This document shows, in pieces, positions 41,178-51,494 of a stretch of 64,000 bases of DNA. This stretch comes from Gemmataceae bacterium (GTDB lineage Bacteria > Planctomycetota > Planctomycetia > Gemmatales > Gemmataceae). Position numbers and translations under genes: made by a program. The stretch covers positions 23,215 through 87,214 of the forward strand of contig JAIEMG010000040.1 of assembly GCA_019752375.1 (NCBI GenBank), in the 5' to 3' direction. The notes below the pieces were generated by a model that had not been told where the DNA came from, searched no databases, and saw only the letters and a program-made list of their open reading frames with translations. Positions within the stretch are counted from its first letter, which is position 1. Each line of letters opens with the position of its first letter.

Positions 41178-42824
41178 CTATTCGCCCATTTTCGGGTTGC
41201 GCGGCTTGCGGTCCTTCTTCGGGTTGTCGTCCTTCTTGCCGGTCTCGCCATCTCCCCTGCTGGCTTTGGGCCGTTCGTACAGGGAAGCGATGCCGTAGAT
41301 GGTCAGCTCGACGAGATTGGTGGCCGCCTCTTCCTGGCTGCCGCCTTTATCGGGCCCCTTGCCGCCGTCGGGGCCGCCCTTGCCTTCTTTCGGCTCGCCG
41401 GTGCCGACGGTACCACGGAAATGTTGCCAGGTCACCTGGGTGGTCTGCACGCGCAGCTTGGATGTGGCGATGGCAGCTTCAACCTCGGGAACGTGGGCCT
41501 GATCGACAACGACCACCACGCCGATTGGCATGCGGCGCACCTGCTCGGTCACGTTGCTGTAGCGGAGCTTTTCGACGCCGTTCTCCAGCCGGGAGCTGCT
41601 GGTCGGCCCGCCGCCCGTTGGCCCGCCTTCCTTGGGACCGCCCTTGCCAACCGGCGGTCCGGAGCGGGTCGAACCGGTAAAGACGCTGCCCGAGCGCGCC
41701 AGGGGCGGCCGCAGCGACGATTGAAACGTGCGATGCGAGTGATAGCCCAGCTCGACGCGATCGATGCGGCGGATCGGCGAGGTTCGCGGCTCCAGCACCT
41801 GCTCGATGCCCAGCAGGCCCTCCGGGTCATTCTCGACCGTCAGTGGCGTCTCCTTGATCGGCCACTCCTTGCCGGGTGCCAGGAGGTCGCCCTGCACCGG
41901 CAGGAGCACCCACTTGACGTTGGCGTCCTTGTATAGCTTCAAGCCAAAGAGGATCTGCCCGATCGGCAGCGCGCGGCTGCTGATGTTGGTGATCTTGCCC
42001 TGCGCGTAGAGCTTGGAGTCCTTCTTGAAGAGCTTCAGGTCCAGCTGCCAGTTGGCATTGCGGAAACTGCCCTGGTTCGGATCGGCGGGGTCGATGCCTT
42101 CGGCCGGCTTTTCCAGTTTGTGGAACCGCGCCACCGAACGATTGGCCTCGTGCAGGGCATTGAGCAATTCGTTCTGTACCCACAGGTCTTCCTGGGCCAG
42201 CCAGACTTCCTCCGGCTGGGGCGCGTCACCCTTCCACTGCTTGACGTAGTGCAGGCGTTCCTTCCAACCGTCCTTGTAGACCACCGGATCGATCATGACA
42301 CGCACTTCCTTGGCATCCTTCACCTGGGCCGGCTCAAAGGCGACCCGTCCGTCCTTGGTGACGGCGATGCGAAACACCTTCGCCATGTCCTCGACCTGCG
42401 GCATGTACACTTTCGGGTCGGTGTAGGTGGCGCAGACCTCGGACGGGATGGGATCGCCGAAGTTGCGATCGCTCAGCGCCTTGCCGCCGTTCTTCTCCTC
42501 GCGAGCGCGATCCTCGATCCGTTCGGGCCAAAAAACCAGGCCATCCTGAAGCTTCCAGGCTTCCTTCCAGATGGTCTCGCGGCGCGCCTTCAGCTCACCC
42601 ATCTTGGTTTCGAGGAGACTGAGCTCTGTCTGACCCAACAGCTTGGCCTTGCTGGCCTGTTCATTGAGCTTTTTTTGATGCTCCTGCACCTTCTGGCGCT
42701 CTTCATCGACCTCGCCGGCGACGCCGGTGCCGAGATAGATGATGGCAATGAAGACCAGCGGCACGAAGATCACGAACAGGACCCAGAAGCGTTGCTTGAT
42801 GAGGGTTTCTTTATCCATCTTCAT
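41178..42824 (-). CDS. PilO-like inner-membrane protein of the pilM cluster
   Basis: 548 residues from the first of two ATGs (42824 or 42818). A short cytosolic start (MKMDKETLIKQRFW) and one membrane helix (VLFVIFVPLVFIAIIYLG) lead into a coiled coil (VDEERQKVQEHQKKLNEQAS) and a large periplasmic region. This layout matches PilO or PilN, but the length is three times normal. Second gene of the operon; 42825-43051 upstream of it holds a repeat and a MITE. Confidence 0.65.
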   Translation of the reverse strand: MKMDKETLIKQRFWVLFVIFVPLVFIAIIYLGTGVAGEVDEERQKVQEHQKKLNEQASKAKLLGQTELSLLETKMGELKARRETIWKEAWKLQDGLVFWPERIEDRAREEKNGGKALSDRNFGDPIPSEVCATYTDPKVYMPQVEDMAKVFRIAVTKDGRVAFEPAQVKDAKEVRVMIDPVVYKDGWKERLHYVKQWKGDAPQPEEVWLAQEDLWVQNELLNALHEANRSVARFHKLEKPAEGIDPADPNQGSFRNANWQLDLKLFKKDSKLYAQGKITNISSRALPIGQILFGLKLYKDANVKWVLLPVQGDLLAPGKEWPIKETPLTVENDPEGLLGIEQVLEPRTSPIRRIDRVELGYHSHRTFQSSLRPPLARSGSVFTGSTRSGPPVGKGGPKEGGPTGGGPTSSSRLENGVEKLRYSNVTEQVRRMPIGVVVVVDQAHVPEVEAAIATSKLRVQTTQVTWQHFRGTVGTGEPKEGKGGPDGGKGPDKGGSQEEAATNLVELTIYGIASLYERPKASRGDGETGKKDDNPKKDRKPRNPKMGE

Positions 42825-42860
42825 GGCAGACTCGATTCGGGGTTAAGCCTCTCAAATCCT

Positions 42861-43027
42861 CGTTCCCACGCTCCGGAGACGGCTGAAAAAGTCGGTACGG
42901 TGGGAGAAAACGGCCATTAAAGGCCAGATTCTCGGGGTGATTCCCGTTTTTTGCCCAATTTCTGGCCGTTTTGATGGCCAAAGTGGGAGCCCGTAGGACT
43001 TTTTCAGCCGTCTCCTCCGCGTGGGAA
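42861..43027. repeat. REP palindrome split by a 141-bp MITE-like insert
   Basis: The insert at 42875-43015 has perfect 19-bp inverted ends, GGAGACGGCTGAAAAAGTC. It sits inside a REP palindrome (TTCCCACGC, TCC, GCGTGGGAA) with TCC on both sides, so a 3-bp duplication is possible. Confidence 0.8.
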
Positions 43028-43051
43028 TGCTCCTGTTGCCGCACTGACGGT

Positions 43052-45409
43052 TCAGTTTGCCGACGGCGTCTTCGGAGGTCCGGTGCCAGTGCCTTCCTTC
43101 GGTGGCGGTCCTGTCCGCGTCGTGGCAGGTGGGCCATCGCCGGAGCTTTCGACTGCGTCGGTGGGCGTCGGTTCGCGCCAGACGAACAGGATGATGAACT
43201 CCGTACGCGTGGGCGGCTGACCCTTGACTTCCTTGGGGTCCTTCTTGGGGAACTTGCCGAACTCGCCCTGGTCGGTGTTGACGATCTTGTCGCCGCCGCG
43301 GCCGAAGTGGGCGCCATCGGTGCCGAGCGGGCGCCAGCCGTCGCGATTGCGGCCGCCGGACGGGGGCGGCGGCTTGGTGCCCGGCTGGCCTGGCTTGTCG
43401 GGTGGTCCTCCGGACGGCACCCCGCTGGTGACGCCTGCCACCAGGTTCGGCAGAACGGTGCTGTCGATGATGTGGAACTTGGCGCCCACCGGCTTCTCGT
43501 CGCGCGGGAAGCGGTAGAGGACCACGTGACTGATGCGGCCCGTCAGCGGGTCCAGCTCCCCATTCTTGATTCCCTTCGGCTCCTTCCCCTCGCCCGGCTT
43601 CTTGGCTGCGTGGGTCGCCAGGTTGTCGACGAACGTATCGAGGACGAACTGCTGGGAGCCGCTGTGATAGGTGTAGCCCCGCAGTTCGACGACCCAGCCG
43701 GCCTCGCGCGGCTTGGGCGGGTGCTTCTGATCGAACTCCGACATGCCCAGCATGGACTTGCTGGTGTCTTGCATGCGCTTGAAGTAGTTGCTGAGGTCCT
43801 CGGTGTACATCGAGTTCACGGCTTCCAGGTTGATCTGGACCAGGGCCTTCAGGACTTCTTCGGAGTCCTGGCCCTGAGCGTACTTCTCGTACGCTTCCTT
43901 GCCGTTGCTGTCCTTGCTCGACCAGTACTGGGTCTTTTGCGACGGCGTCAGGTTGCCGGCCTTGTCGGTCTGGTAGGGCAGGCAATCGTTGATGTACTTG
44001 TTGATCTTCAGCCAGTTGAGGCGTTCTTCCTGACCGGCGATGATGCTCTTGACCGAGTTCTCGATGTTCTTGTACTCGCGCTGCTTGTCGCTGACCTTGC
44101 GCTCCCAGGTGACGACGTCGTCCAGCGCCTTCTTGCCCACCTCGTTCTGCGCCTGGTGAATGACCGGCGAGGCGACGGCGTCGCGTTCCATCTTGTAGCC
44201 GAGCGTCAGGCCCGCCGCACCCAGCAGCAACGCGGCGGCGGCACCAACGGCCCACGGCTTCTTCGCCCGGATCAGCCGTTCCATGCGGATTTCCTGCGGC
44301 AGCAGGTTGGTCTGCAGCCGCGACTGCTTCAGCCCTTGCAGCGCCAGCCCATAGGCGACGGCAAAGGTCATGACGTTGTCGGTGAAGACCGGTGCGGTGA
44401 TGACGCTCTCGCCGGAGAGGCGGTTGAACTTCTGGAGCTTGCGGACTTCCAGCTGGAGCTTCTCGTTGAGGTACTTTTGCAGGCCCGGCAGCTTGAAGGC
44501 ACTGCCCAGGCCCATCAGGTACTGGATGTGCGCGTCGCGGTGGCTGTTGGTGAAGAAGTTCAGCGACTTTTGCACTTCGTTGACGAACTCGCTCAGGTCC
44601 GGCTTGAGCGCCATCAGGATGCGGCGCAGGTCCGGCGACTTGGTGGCATTCTTCTTCAGGTGCTCGGCCTTGGCGAACGTCAGCTTGAGGTCCTTGGTCA
44701 GCGCGCGGGTAAAGCGGTTGCCGCCGATCGGAATCGGCCGCTGCCAGATGATGCGCTCGCCGTCCGTGATGACCAGGTTCGACGTCTCGACGCCGATGTC
44801 CAGCACGACCACGCACTGCTTCTTGCCGTCTTCCTCTTCGCCCTCGGCGGGAATCGGGTCCTTGTTCAACAGGTCGTAGGCGGCGTAGTTGCAGAGGGAC
44901 AAGGGCGCCATCTGCACGATGTTCAGTTCAACGTGAACTTCCTGGAAGTGCTGCAAGGCGCGATAGACCATCTCGCGCTTGATGGCGAACAGGCCGATTT
45001 CCGTCTCCATGGCGAAGCCGTCGGTGACGACGCTGGAACCGATGCGTTGGTAGTCCCAGACGACTTCTTCGAGGTTGAAGGGGATCTGCTGCTTGGCCTC
45101 GAACTTGACGATCTCGGTGATCTTCTTTTCCTCGACCGGCGGCAGCTTGACGAAGCGCGCCAGGCCGCTCTGGCCGGGGATGCTCATGGCGACGATGTCG
45201 CCTTTGAGGTTGTTGCGCGAGAGGAACTTCTCGAGGGCCTCGCGCGTCAATTGATCGGGGTCGGCGTCGGGCTGGCTGAGGATCTTGGGATGCTCGACGA
45301 AATCGAACGCGGTGGCAGTGACGGTGCCGTCGATGTTCTCGAGACGGACCGCCTTGAGGGCACACTGCCCCAGATCGATGCCCCAGACGCCGGGTTGAGG
45401 AACGGCCAT
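43052..45409 (-). CDS. pilM: PilM-PilN fusion protein
   Basis: 785 residues from the ATG at 45407-45409 (GGGAGAGC upstream). The N-terminal 380 residues are the actin-like PilM fold: VWGIDLGQCALKAVRLENID at the start, DYQRIG, VLDIGVETSNLVITDGERII and YLMGLGSAFKLPGLQKYL. Near 395-420 a membrane helix (WAVGAAAALLLGAAGLTLGY) begins a PilN-like part with a coiled coil and a Pro/Gly-rich tail. In normal type IV pilus systems PilM is cytosolic and binds a separate PilN; here they are one chain. Confidence 0.85.
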   Translation of the reverse strand: MAVPQPGVWGIDLGQCALKAVRLENIDGTVTATAFDFVEHPKILSQPDADPDQLTREALEKFLSRNNLKGDIVAMSIPGQSGLARFVKLPPVEEKKITEIVKFEAKQQIPFNLEEVVWDYQRIGSSVVTDGFAMETEIGLFAIKREMVYRALQHFQEVHVELNIVQMAPLSLCNYAAYDLLNKDPIPAEGEEEDGKKQCVVVLDIGVETSNLVITDGERIIWQRPIPIGGNRFTRALTKDLKLTFAKAEHLKKNATKSPDLRRILMALKPDLSEFVNEVQKSLNFFTNSHRDAHIQYLMGLGSAFKLPGLQKYLNEKLQLEVRKLQKFNRLSGESVITAPVFTDNVMTFAVAYGLALQGLKQSRLQTNLLPQEIRMERLIRAKKPWAVGAAAALLLGAAGLTLGYKMERDAVASPVIHQAQNEVGKKALDDVVTWERKVSDKQREYKNIENSVKSIIAGQEERLNWLKINKYINDCLPYQTDKAGNLTPSQKTQYWSSKDSNGKEAYEKYAQGQDSEEVLKALVQINLEAVNSMYTEDLSNYFKRMQDTSKSMLGMSEFDQKHPPKPREAGWVVELRGYTYHSGSQQFVLDTFVDNLATHAAKKPGEGKEPKGIKNGELDPLTGRISHVVLYRFPRDEKPVGAKFHIIDSTVLPNLVAGVTSGVPSGGPPDKPGQPGTKPPPPSGGRNRDGWRPLGTDGAHFGRGGDKIVNTDQGEFGKFPKKDPKEVKGQPPTRTEFIILFVWREPTPTDAVESSGDGPPATTRTGPPPKEGTGTGPPKTPSAN

Positions 45410-45634
45410 CGGAATTGCTCTCCCAGGCGGCGCCGAGAAATGGCGCCCACGCGGGCGATCGGGAAGCGACCGCCCTGCTTGTTGCCGAGTTGCCGAAACT
45501 GTGCCCAGTACCGTAACATGCGTCAACCACCACTGTCAACAGGCTGGCACGGTCTCGTTACAGGGTGTAACACATTGGGAATACGTTTCGTTGGCGGGAG
45601 CAGGTCGGGAATTTGGGTGAGGGAGTCGGCCGCT

Positions 45635-46156
45635 TCAGGCGCGGAGGACCTCGACGAAGCGATTCAGGCGGTCGTAGGCCGTTTTCGGGTGAACGTAGAA
45701 AGGTTCGTTGCCTCTCTTGCCGTGAGCCACCCAGTTAAGTTACGGTAGTGTCGGACCTGGTTGACTTCCTCAACGAGCTTGGCGTGATGGTCCTTGAAGG
45801 GCTCCAGGACGTGAAAGAAACTCCCCTCCGCGACGCGTAGCCTCTGCAACAGCCTTGCGGATGGCTCGGTGCCGAAGATGCCCTTCTTCCGCGGCCAGTT
45901 CATCAAGGACCTGGGCACGAACGATCGATTCGAACACCGAAAACAGCACGACGACGGCCAGATCGTTCAGATGCGCAAGGCTGAACTTCGCGCCGGCTTC
46001 CACCCGACTGGAATTCAGGTCTCGGAAATGATCGTCGCGATCCAGCACCTTCTCCCAAGGCAGCTGCTCCCAATAACGGCGCGCTAACCGTTCCATCAGG
46101 TACAGTTGCTGGTACGTATTCTCGTACCACCGCCACGCTTCGTCGAGAGAATTCAC
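45635..46156 (-). pseudogene. Frameshifted HEPN-like protein gene
   Basis: The frame from ATG 46154-46156 reads to about 45880 (MNSLDEAWRWYENTYQQLYL on), then continues in a second frame (KGIFGTEPSARLLQRLRVAE, then HHAKLVEEVNQVRHYRN). After the five extra bases at about 45733 it returns to the first frame (WVAHGKRGNEPFYVHPKTAY) and stops at 45635. Without the extra bases the motif would be YRNWVAHG, a typical R-x4-H HEPN ribonuclease motif. So two compensating frameshifts damage the gene, one of them in the active site. Sequencing error is an alternative. It overlaps the upstream gene by 4 bp. Confidence 0.6.
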
Positions 46157-46623
46157 GTCAGCAAACTCACCATGGCTGCTTCAAACGTCATGCGGTTCAG
46201 CGGTTGAGCCGTGTGTTTCTCATGGTCAACCAGCCACCAGTGTTCGTTGGCCTCGTCGAGAATGCGATACAACAGATAATCCCCGCCAATACCCGTCAGT
46301 TTCACGGCTCCTCGCGCACGTGGCCCTTGGTCCGTCGGTCTCCAGATCGCACTACTCGCCAGAGGTTCGATCTTGACTTCCCTCGCGTCCAGGTGAATGG
46401 ACAGGCCCGGCGCGCTGTAGCGGCCGATCCGCTCCTCACGAATCTCGTGCGAAGTGTGCTGGATTTCCAGCTTGCCAAGCGGGTCTGCCTCCTTCACCCA
46501 CTTGGCAATCTCACTCATCAGCCGGTTCACCGAATCAATCCATTCCTGTCGGTCCTGCTCGCGCTCCGAGAGGTGCCCCCGGCTCTCCTCGTACTTCCTC
46601 AGGAACTCGGTCAAGGTACTCAT
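46153..46623 (-). CDS. Hypothetical partner of the HEPN-like gene
   Basis: 156 residues. A helical start (TEFLRKYEESRGHLSEREQD) precedes a beta-rich domain (LEIQHTSHEIREERIGRYSA to LDEANEHWWLVDHEKHTAQP). The stop overlaps the start of the HEPN-like gene (ATGA), so they form a two-gene unit of the toxin-antitoxin or defence kind. No family recognised. Confidence 0.55.
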   Translation of the reverse strand: MSTLTEFLRKYEESRGHLSEREQDRQEWIDSVNRLMSEIAKWVKEADPLGKLEIQHTSHEIREERIGRYSAPGLSIHLDAREVKIEPLASSAIWRPTDQGPRARGAVKLTGIGGDYLLYRILDEANEHWWLVDHEKHTAQPLNRMTFEAAMVSLLT

Positions 46624-46626
46624 GGT

Positions 46627-47553
46627 TCACTCTCCCATCGACGGCGCCAGCAACTCCCCCGCCCCTCGTGCCAGGAGTTCCTGGGCAAGGCGCTGTCCCA
46701 GCCGTTCCGCATCGCCCGCCGGCCCGCTGAGCTCGCCTTCCACGCACTGCTTCCCACTCGGCGGCAGCACCGCACCCCGCAAAGTCAGCACATCGCCGAC
46801 CACCGTCCCCAGTGCCCCAATCGGCACGAGACACCCGCCGCCCAGGGCGAAGAGCATCGCTCGCTCTGCCAGGACCGCTTGCTTCGTCGGCTCATGGTTC
46901 AGCTGCGCCAGAAGCACCCGCGTGGCCGTATCGTCATTGCGGCATTCCAGGCCCAAGGCTCCCTGCCCGACCGCCGGCAACATCCACGTCGCGTCGAGCA
47001 GCTGGGTGATATTCGAGCCCAGGCCCAGGCGTTGCAGGCCCGCCTCGGCCAGGATGATGGCGTCGAGGTCTTCGTCCGCCAGCTTGCGCAGGCGCGTGTC
47101 CACGTTGCCGCGAATGCCGATCAGCTGGAGGTCCGGCCGACGGTGCAAGATCTGCGCGCGCCGGCGCAGGCTGCCGGTGGCGACCGTGGCCTGGAGAGGC
47201 AGTTCGTCGAAGGAACGATGGCGACGGGATAGAAACGCGTCAGCGGTCGGGCCGCGCGGCGGCACCGCGGCCAGTGCCAGGCCTTCCACGGGGATCGTCG
47301 GCAGGTCTTTCAGGCTGTGGACGGCGACGTCGACTTCGCCGGTCAGCAGCGCACGCTGGATTTCCTTGGTGAACACGCCGATGCCGCCCAGCTGCGACAG
47401 CGGCTGGTCGCGCACCTGGTCGCCCGTCGTTTGAATGCGGACCAGTTCAATCGGTCGCGGCGCCGCCAGCGGCTTGAGTGCGTCGGCAATGTGATTGGCC
47501 TGCCACAGCGCCAGGGGGCTGCCGCGGGTGCCGATGCGCAGAGGAGCGGTCAT
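46627..47553 (-). CDS. hemC: Hydroxymethylbilane synthase (porphobilinogen deaminase)
   Basis: 308 residues from the ATG at 47551-47553, which shares a base with the upstream TGA (TGATG). It joins four porphobilinogens in heme synthesis. RIGTRGSPLALWQANHIADA at the start, VAVHSLKDLPTIPVEGLALA in the middle and GGGCLVPIGA, with the Cys that carries the dipyrromethane cofactor, are intact. Confidence 0.96.
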   Translation of the reverse strand: MTAPLRIGTRGSPLALWQANHIADALKPLAAPRPIELVRIQTTGDQVRDQPLSQLGGIGVFTKEIQRALLTGEVDVAVHSLKDLPTIPVEGLALAAVPPRGPTADAFLSRRHRSFDELPLQATVATGSLRRRAQILHRRPDLQLIGIRGNVDTRLRKLADEDLDAIILAEAGLQRLGLGSNITQLLDATWMLPAVGQGALGLECRNDDTATRVLLAQLNHEPTKQAVLAERAMLFALGGGCLVPIGALGTVVGDVLTLRGAVLPPSGKQCVEGELSGPAGDAERLGQRLAQELLARGAGELLAPSMGE

Positions 47554-48020
47554 CACTCCCTCTCCGCCAGGGATTTCAGAGCTTGCCGCAGCGCGGCGAC
47601 CGTCTCCGCGTTGCTTTGCGGCCCCTTCTTGAGCCTTTGCCGCGCGGGCTTGTCATCCTTCAAGCGTTCGATGGTGTACCAGATCGCGTGCATGGCATCC
47701 GCGTCGTCGGGATAGCGCGGGATAATGTGCCAGTGCATGTGCGGTGTCTGATTGCCCAGCATCTCGTAATTGAGCTTCTTGGGACGAAAGCACTCCTCGA
47801 TGGCGCGGGCGAGAGTGCACATTTCATCGAGGAAGTAGAGCCGCGTTTCGTCGTCGAGCTGGCTTAGTTCCGTGGCGTGCTTGCGCGAGGCGAGAATGCA
47901 GTAGCCCAGGTAGGACTGAAATGGCGCCAAGTAGGCGATGGAGTGAGTGAACTGCCAGACGACTTCGTCGGGCGGAAGTTCGTTGATCGCTTCGAGCTTG
48001 CGACAGAACAAGCAATCCAC
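47553..48020 (-). CDS. HIT-family hydrolase
   Basis: 155 residues. CLFCRKLEAINELPPDEVVW at the start, with two cysteines that may bind zinc, and HMHWHIIPRYPDD, the H-x-H-x-H-x-x motif of nucleotide-binding HIT proteins. These hydrolyse nucleotide phosphoramidates or dinucleoside phosphates. It sits directly upstream of hemC and is coupled to it through a TGATG overlap. Confidence 0.85.
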   Translation of the reverse strand: MDCLFCRKLEAINELPPDEVVWQFTHSIAYLAPFQSYLGYCILASRKHATELSQLDDETRLYFLDEMCTLARAIEECFRPKKLNYEMLGNQTPHMHWHIIPRYPDDADAMHAIWYTIERLKDDKPARQRLKKGPQSNAETVAALRQALKSLAERE

Positions 48021-48110
48021 GCCGGACCTCCGAGCGGTCAGTGTTTCGCCGCAACCGGGAAAGGAAGCATGACCTCACGCTTCCTTTCCGATTGCGGAGA
48101 TATGGGAAAG

Positions 48111-49259
48111 CTAGAAATCGCCGCCACCACCGCCAAAGTCGCCACCGCCACCACCGAAATCACCGCCGCCACCACCGCCAAAATCGCCACCACCGCCAAA
48201 GTCTCCGCCCCCGCCACCACCGGCGTCCCCGCCGAAGTCACCACCACCACCGCCGCCGGTGTCGCCGCCGAAATCACCGCCGCCGCCGGAATAGTCGCCC
48301 GGCTGCATCGGTCCGCCGCTGTCCGGTCCGGGCGAGGCACCGTACGCGGACGAGCCGCCAAAGCCGCCGCCGCTGTAATCGTTGCCGCCGCGGAGGAAGC
48401 GGTCGTACAGGAAGCTGCCTGCCGCCGCGCCGAACATGCCGCCGAGCAGGCCCGTCATGAAACCGCCACCGCCGCCACCACCGTAACCAGGAGCACCGTA
48501 GGCGGGAGCGCCGCCTGGAGGGCCGTAACCGGGCGAGTAACTCGGTCGCGTGAAGGCCCGCACCAAGCCGACAATCACCCAGATCACCAAACCAACCACC
48601 AGCAGCGTACAGAGGATGCCGCCGATGCTCCAGCCCGCTGCGCCGGCAGCAGGGGCGCCGGTCCTGCGATGTTCCTCGACGCGTCCGACCGGCGCCTCGC
48701 TCTTGGCGCCAAGGTTGGCCTTCATGGTCCGGCCGACGAATTCGCACCCTTCAATGAGGGCCTCGTCGTGCAGCTTCCGTTGCTCCGCTTCGTCCTTGGT
48801 CTCGGCCGCCTTGGAGAACTTCTTGAGGACGATGGTCTTGAGCTGCTCGCCGTTGGCCCTGGTGAAGGCCTTCTTTTCGCTCATCCGGTCCACTTCGAAC
48901 TGCACGCGGCCCGGGCTCTTGCAGATGAGGAGGTAGACGCCGTGCACTTCACGATCGGCCGCTTGCTTCTTGGCCCACTCGCCGAAGAACTGTTCGCGGC
49001 CGTCCGCGGTGTCTTTCACCTTGTTCCACTGCTCCAGCCGGGCGGCGGGAATGGCCGGGAACGTCTCGATGAGCAGGTCCTCCTTGAAGTCGGTCTTGAT
49101 CTCCTTGATGTACTTGTTGGCTTTCTGGATCGCGGCATCGCTGAAAAAGCCGGCGTGGTCTTCCACCGTGGCCACCAGCACGGTGGCGGAAACCGGGGCC
49201 GTAAACAGGCCGAATGCCACGACGGCCGGCAACAGCATCAAGCGTAGGGCAGCGCGCAT
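48111..49259 (-). CDS. TPM-domain membrane protein with glycine-rich tail
   Basis: 382 residues from the ATG at 49257-49259. Signal peptide RAALRLMLLPAVVAFGLFTA. The N-terminal domain (VEDHAGFFSDAAIQKANKYI) matches the TPM fold, known from TLP18.3 and Psb32. A membrane helix follows (GILCTLLVVGLVIWVIVGLV), then a tail of GGGGDFGG repeats, the last 110 residues being over half glycine. The tail is coded by tandem 12- to 15-bp repeats that probably vary in number. Confidence 0.8.
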   Translation of the reverse strand: MRAALRLMLLPAVVAFGLFTAPVSATVLVATVEDHAGFFSDAAIQKANKYIKEIKTDFKEDLLIETFPAIPAARLEQWNKVKDTADGREQFFGEWAKKQAADREVHGVYLLICKSPGRVQFEVDRMSEKKAFTRANGEQLKTIVLKKFSKAAETKDEAEQRKLHDEALIEGCEFVGRTMKANLGAKSEAPVGRVEEHRRTGAPAAGAAGWSIGGILCTLLVVGLVIWVIVGLVRAFTRPSYSPGYGPPGGAPAYGAPGYGGGGGGGFMTGLLGGMFGAAAGSFLYDRFLRGGNDYSGGGFGGSSAYGASPGPDSGGPMQPGDYSGGGGDFGGDTGGGGGGDFGGDAGGGGGGDFGGGGDFGGGGGGDFGGGGGDFGGGGGDF

Positions 49260-49470
49260 GGCGGTATCTCCTTGGAGGATTGAAGGCAACTCCGATGCTG
49301 CGGATGGCGCCTCCTGTTAGAATTATCACGGGTGAGCGGCTTTTCGGGAAGGGCCCTACGATTTGTCGGTGGTCCCTTGTCCTTTCTCCCGTAGAGGCTT
49401 ATTCGCTAGAGAGGGGCGTCATCTTGACCGACAGGACGAACGGACCAGCGACTGGGGACGAGGGACATTC

Positions 49471-50010
49471 ATGAAACGACAATTTCGGTCCACCACGATC
49501 CTGGCTGTTCGGCACAAGGGCAACGTGGCCATCGGCGGCGACGGCCAGGTGACGTTCGGCAACGTCGTAATGAAGGGCGATGCCCACAAAATCCGCAAGC
49601 TGAACAACGGCAAGGTCGTCGTTGGCTTTGCCGGTGCGTCGGCCGACTGTTTCGCGCTGGTGGAGCGCTTCGAAGCCAAGCTCAAGGACTACCAGGGCAA
49701 CGTGCCGCGGGCCGCGACCGAGCTGGCCAAGGACTGGCGCATGGACCGGAATCTGCGCCGCCTCGAAGCGATGCTGGTAGTGGTGGACCGCGAGACCCTG
49801 CTGCTCATCAGTGGCACCGGCGACGTGGTGCAGCCGACCGACGGCGTGACCGCCATCGGCTCCGGCGGTTCCTACGCCCTGGCCGCTGCGCGGGCCCTGA
49901 TGACGCACTCGGACATGACCGCGGCCCAGATCGTCCGCGCCTCCCTGGAAATCGCCGGCGACTTGTGCATCTACACGAACCGGAATATTGAAGTGGAAGA
50001 AATCCAATAG
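49471..50010 (+). CDS. hslV: ATP-dependent protease peptidase subunit HslV
   Basis: 179 residues from the ATG at 49471. [20 protein letters not shown] puts the catalytic threonine after a seven-residue leader (MKRQFRS, then T-T), slightly longer than usual. [20 protein letters not shown] and [17 protein letters not shown] are normal. With HslU it forms the proteasome-like HslUV protease. Confidence 0.96.
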   Translation: MKRQFRSTTILAVRHKGNVAIGGDGQVTFGNVVMKGDAHKIRKLNNGKVVVGFAGASADCFALVERFEAKLKDYQGNVPRAATELAKDWRMDRNLRRLEAMLVVVDRETLLLISGTGDVVQPTDGVTAIGSGGSYALAAARALMTHSDMTAAQIVRASLEIAGDLCIYTNRNIEVEEIQ

Positions 50011-50080
50011 TGGTCAGTGGCCAGTGGTCAGTGGTCAGTCGCTTGCTGACCACTGACCACTGACCACTGACCACTGATCC
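50010..50080. repeat. Heptamer inverted array between hslV and hslU
   Basis: Tandem GTGGTCA units (50011-50040), a five-base loop, and inverted TGACCAC units (50045-50079). It ends just before the hslU ribosome-binding site GGAGG (50083-50087). Confidence 0.9.
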
Positions 50081-50092
50081 CTGGAGGTATTC

Positions 50093-51433
<1,341 letters not shown>

Positions 51434-51436
51434 ACG

Positions 51437-51494
51437 CGGACGCCGCTTGCGGCTTCGCGGGGACTTTCCCGCGAAGCCGCAAGCGGCGATCTCG
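51437..51494. repeat. Palindrome between convergent hslU and esterase gene
   Basis: CGCCGCTTGCGGCTTCGCGG facing its inverted copy, with a short loop. It is related to the palindrome at 57727-57774 and may act as a terminator for both strands. Confidence 0.8.

Noticed and set aside
42971..45748. Open frame of 925 residues on the plus strand
   Set aside because: Antisense to pilM; no recognisable domain, composition typical of a shadow frame.
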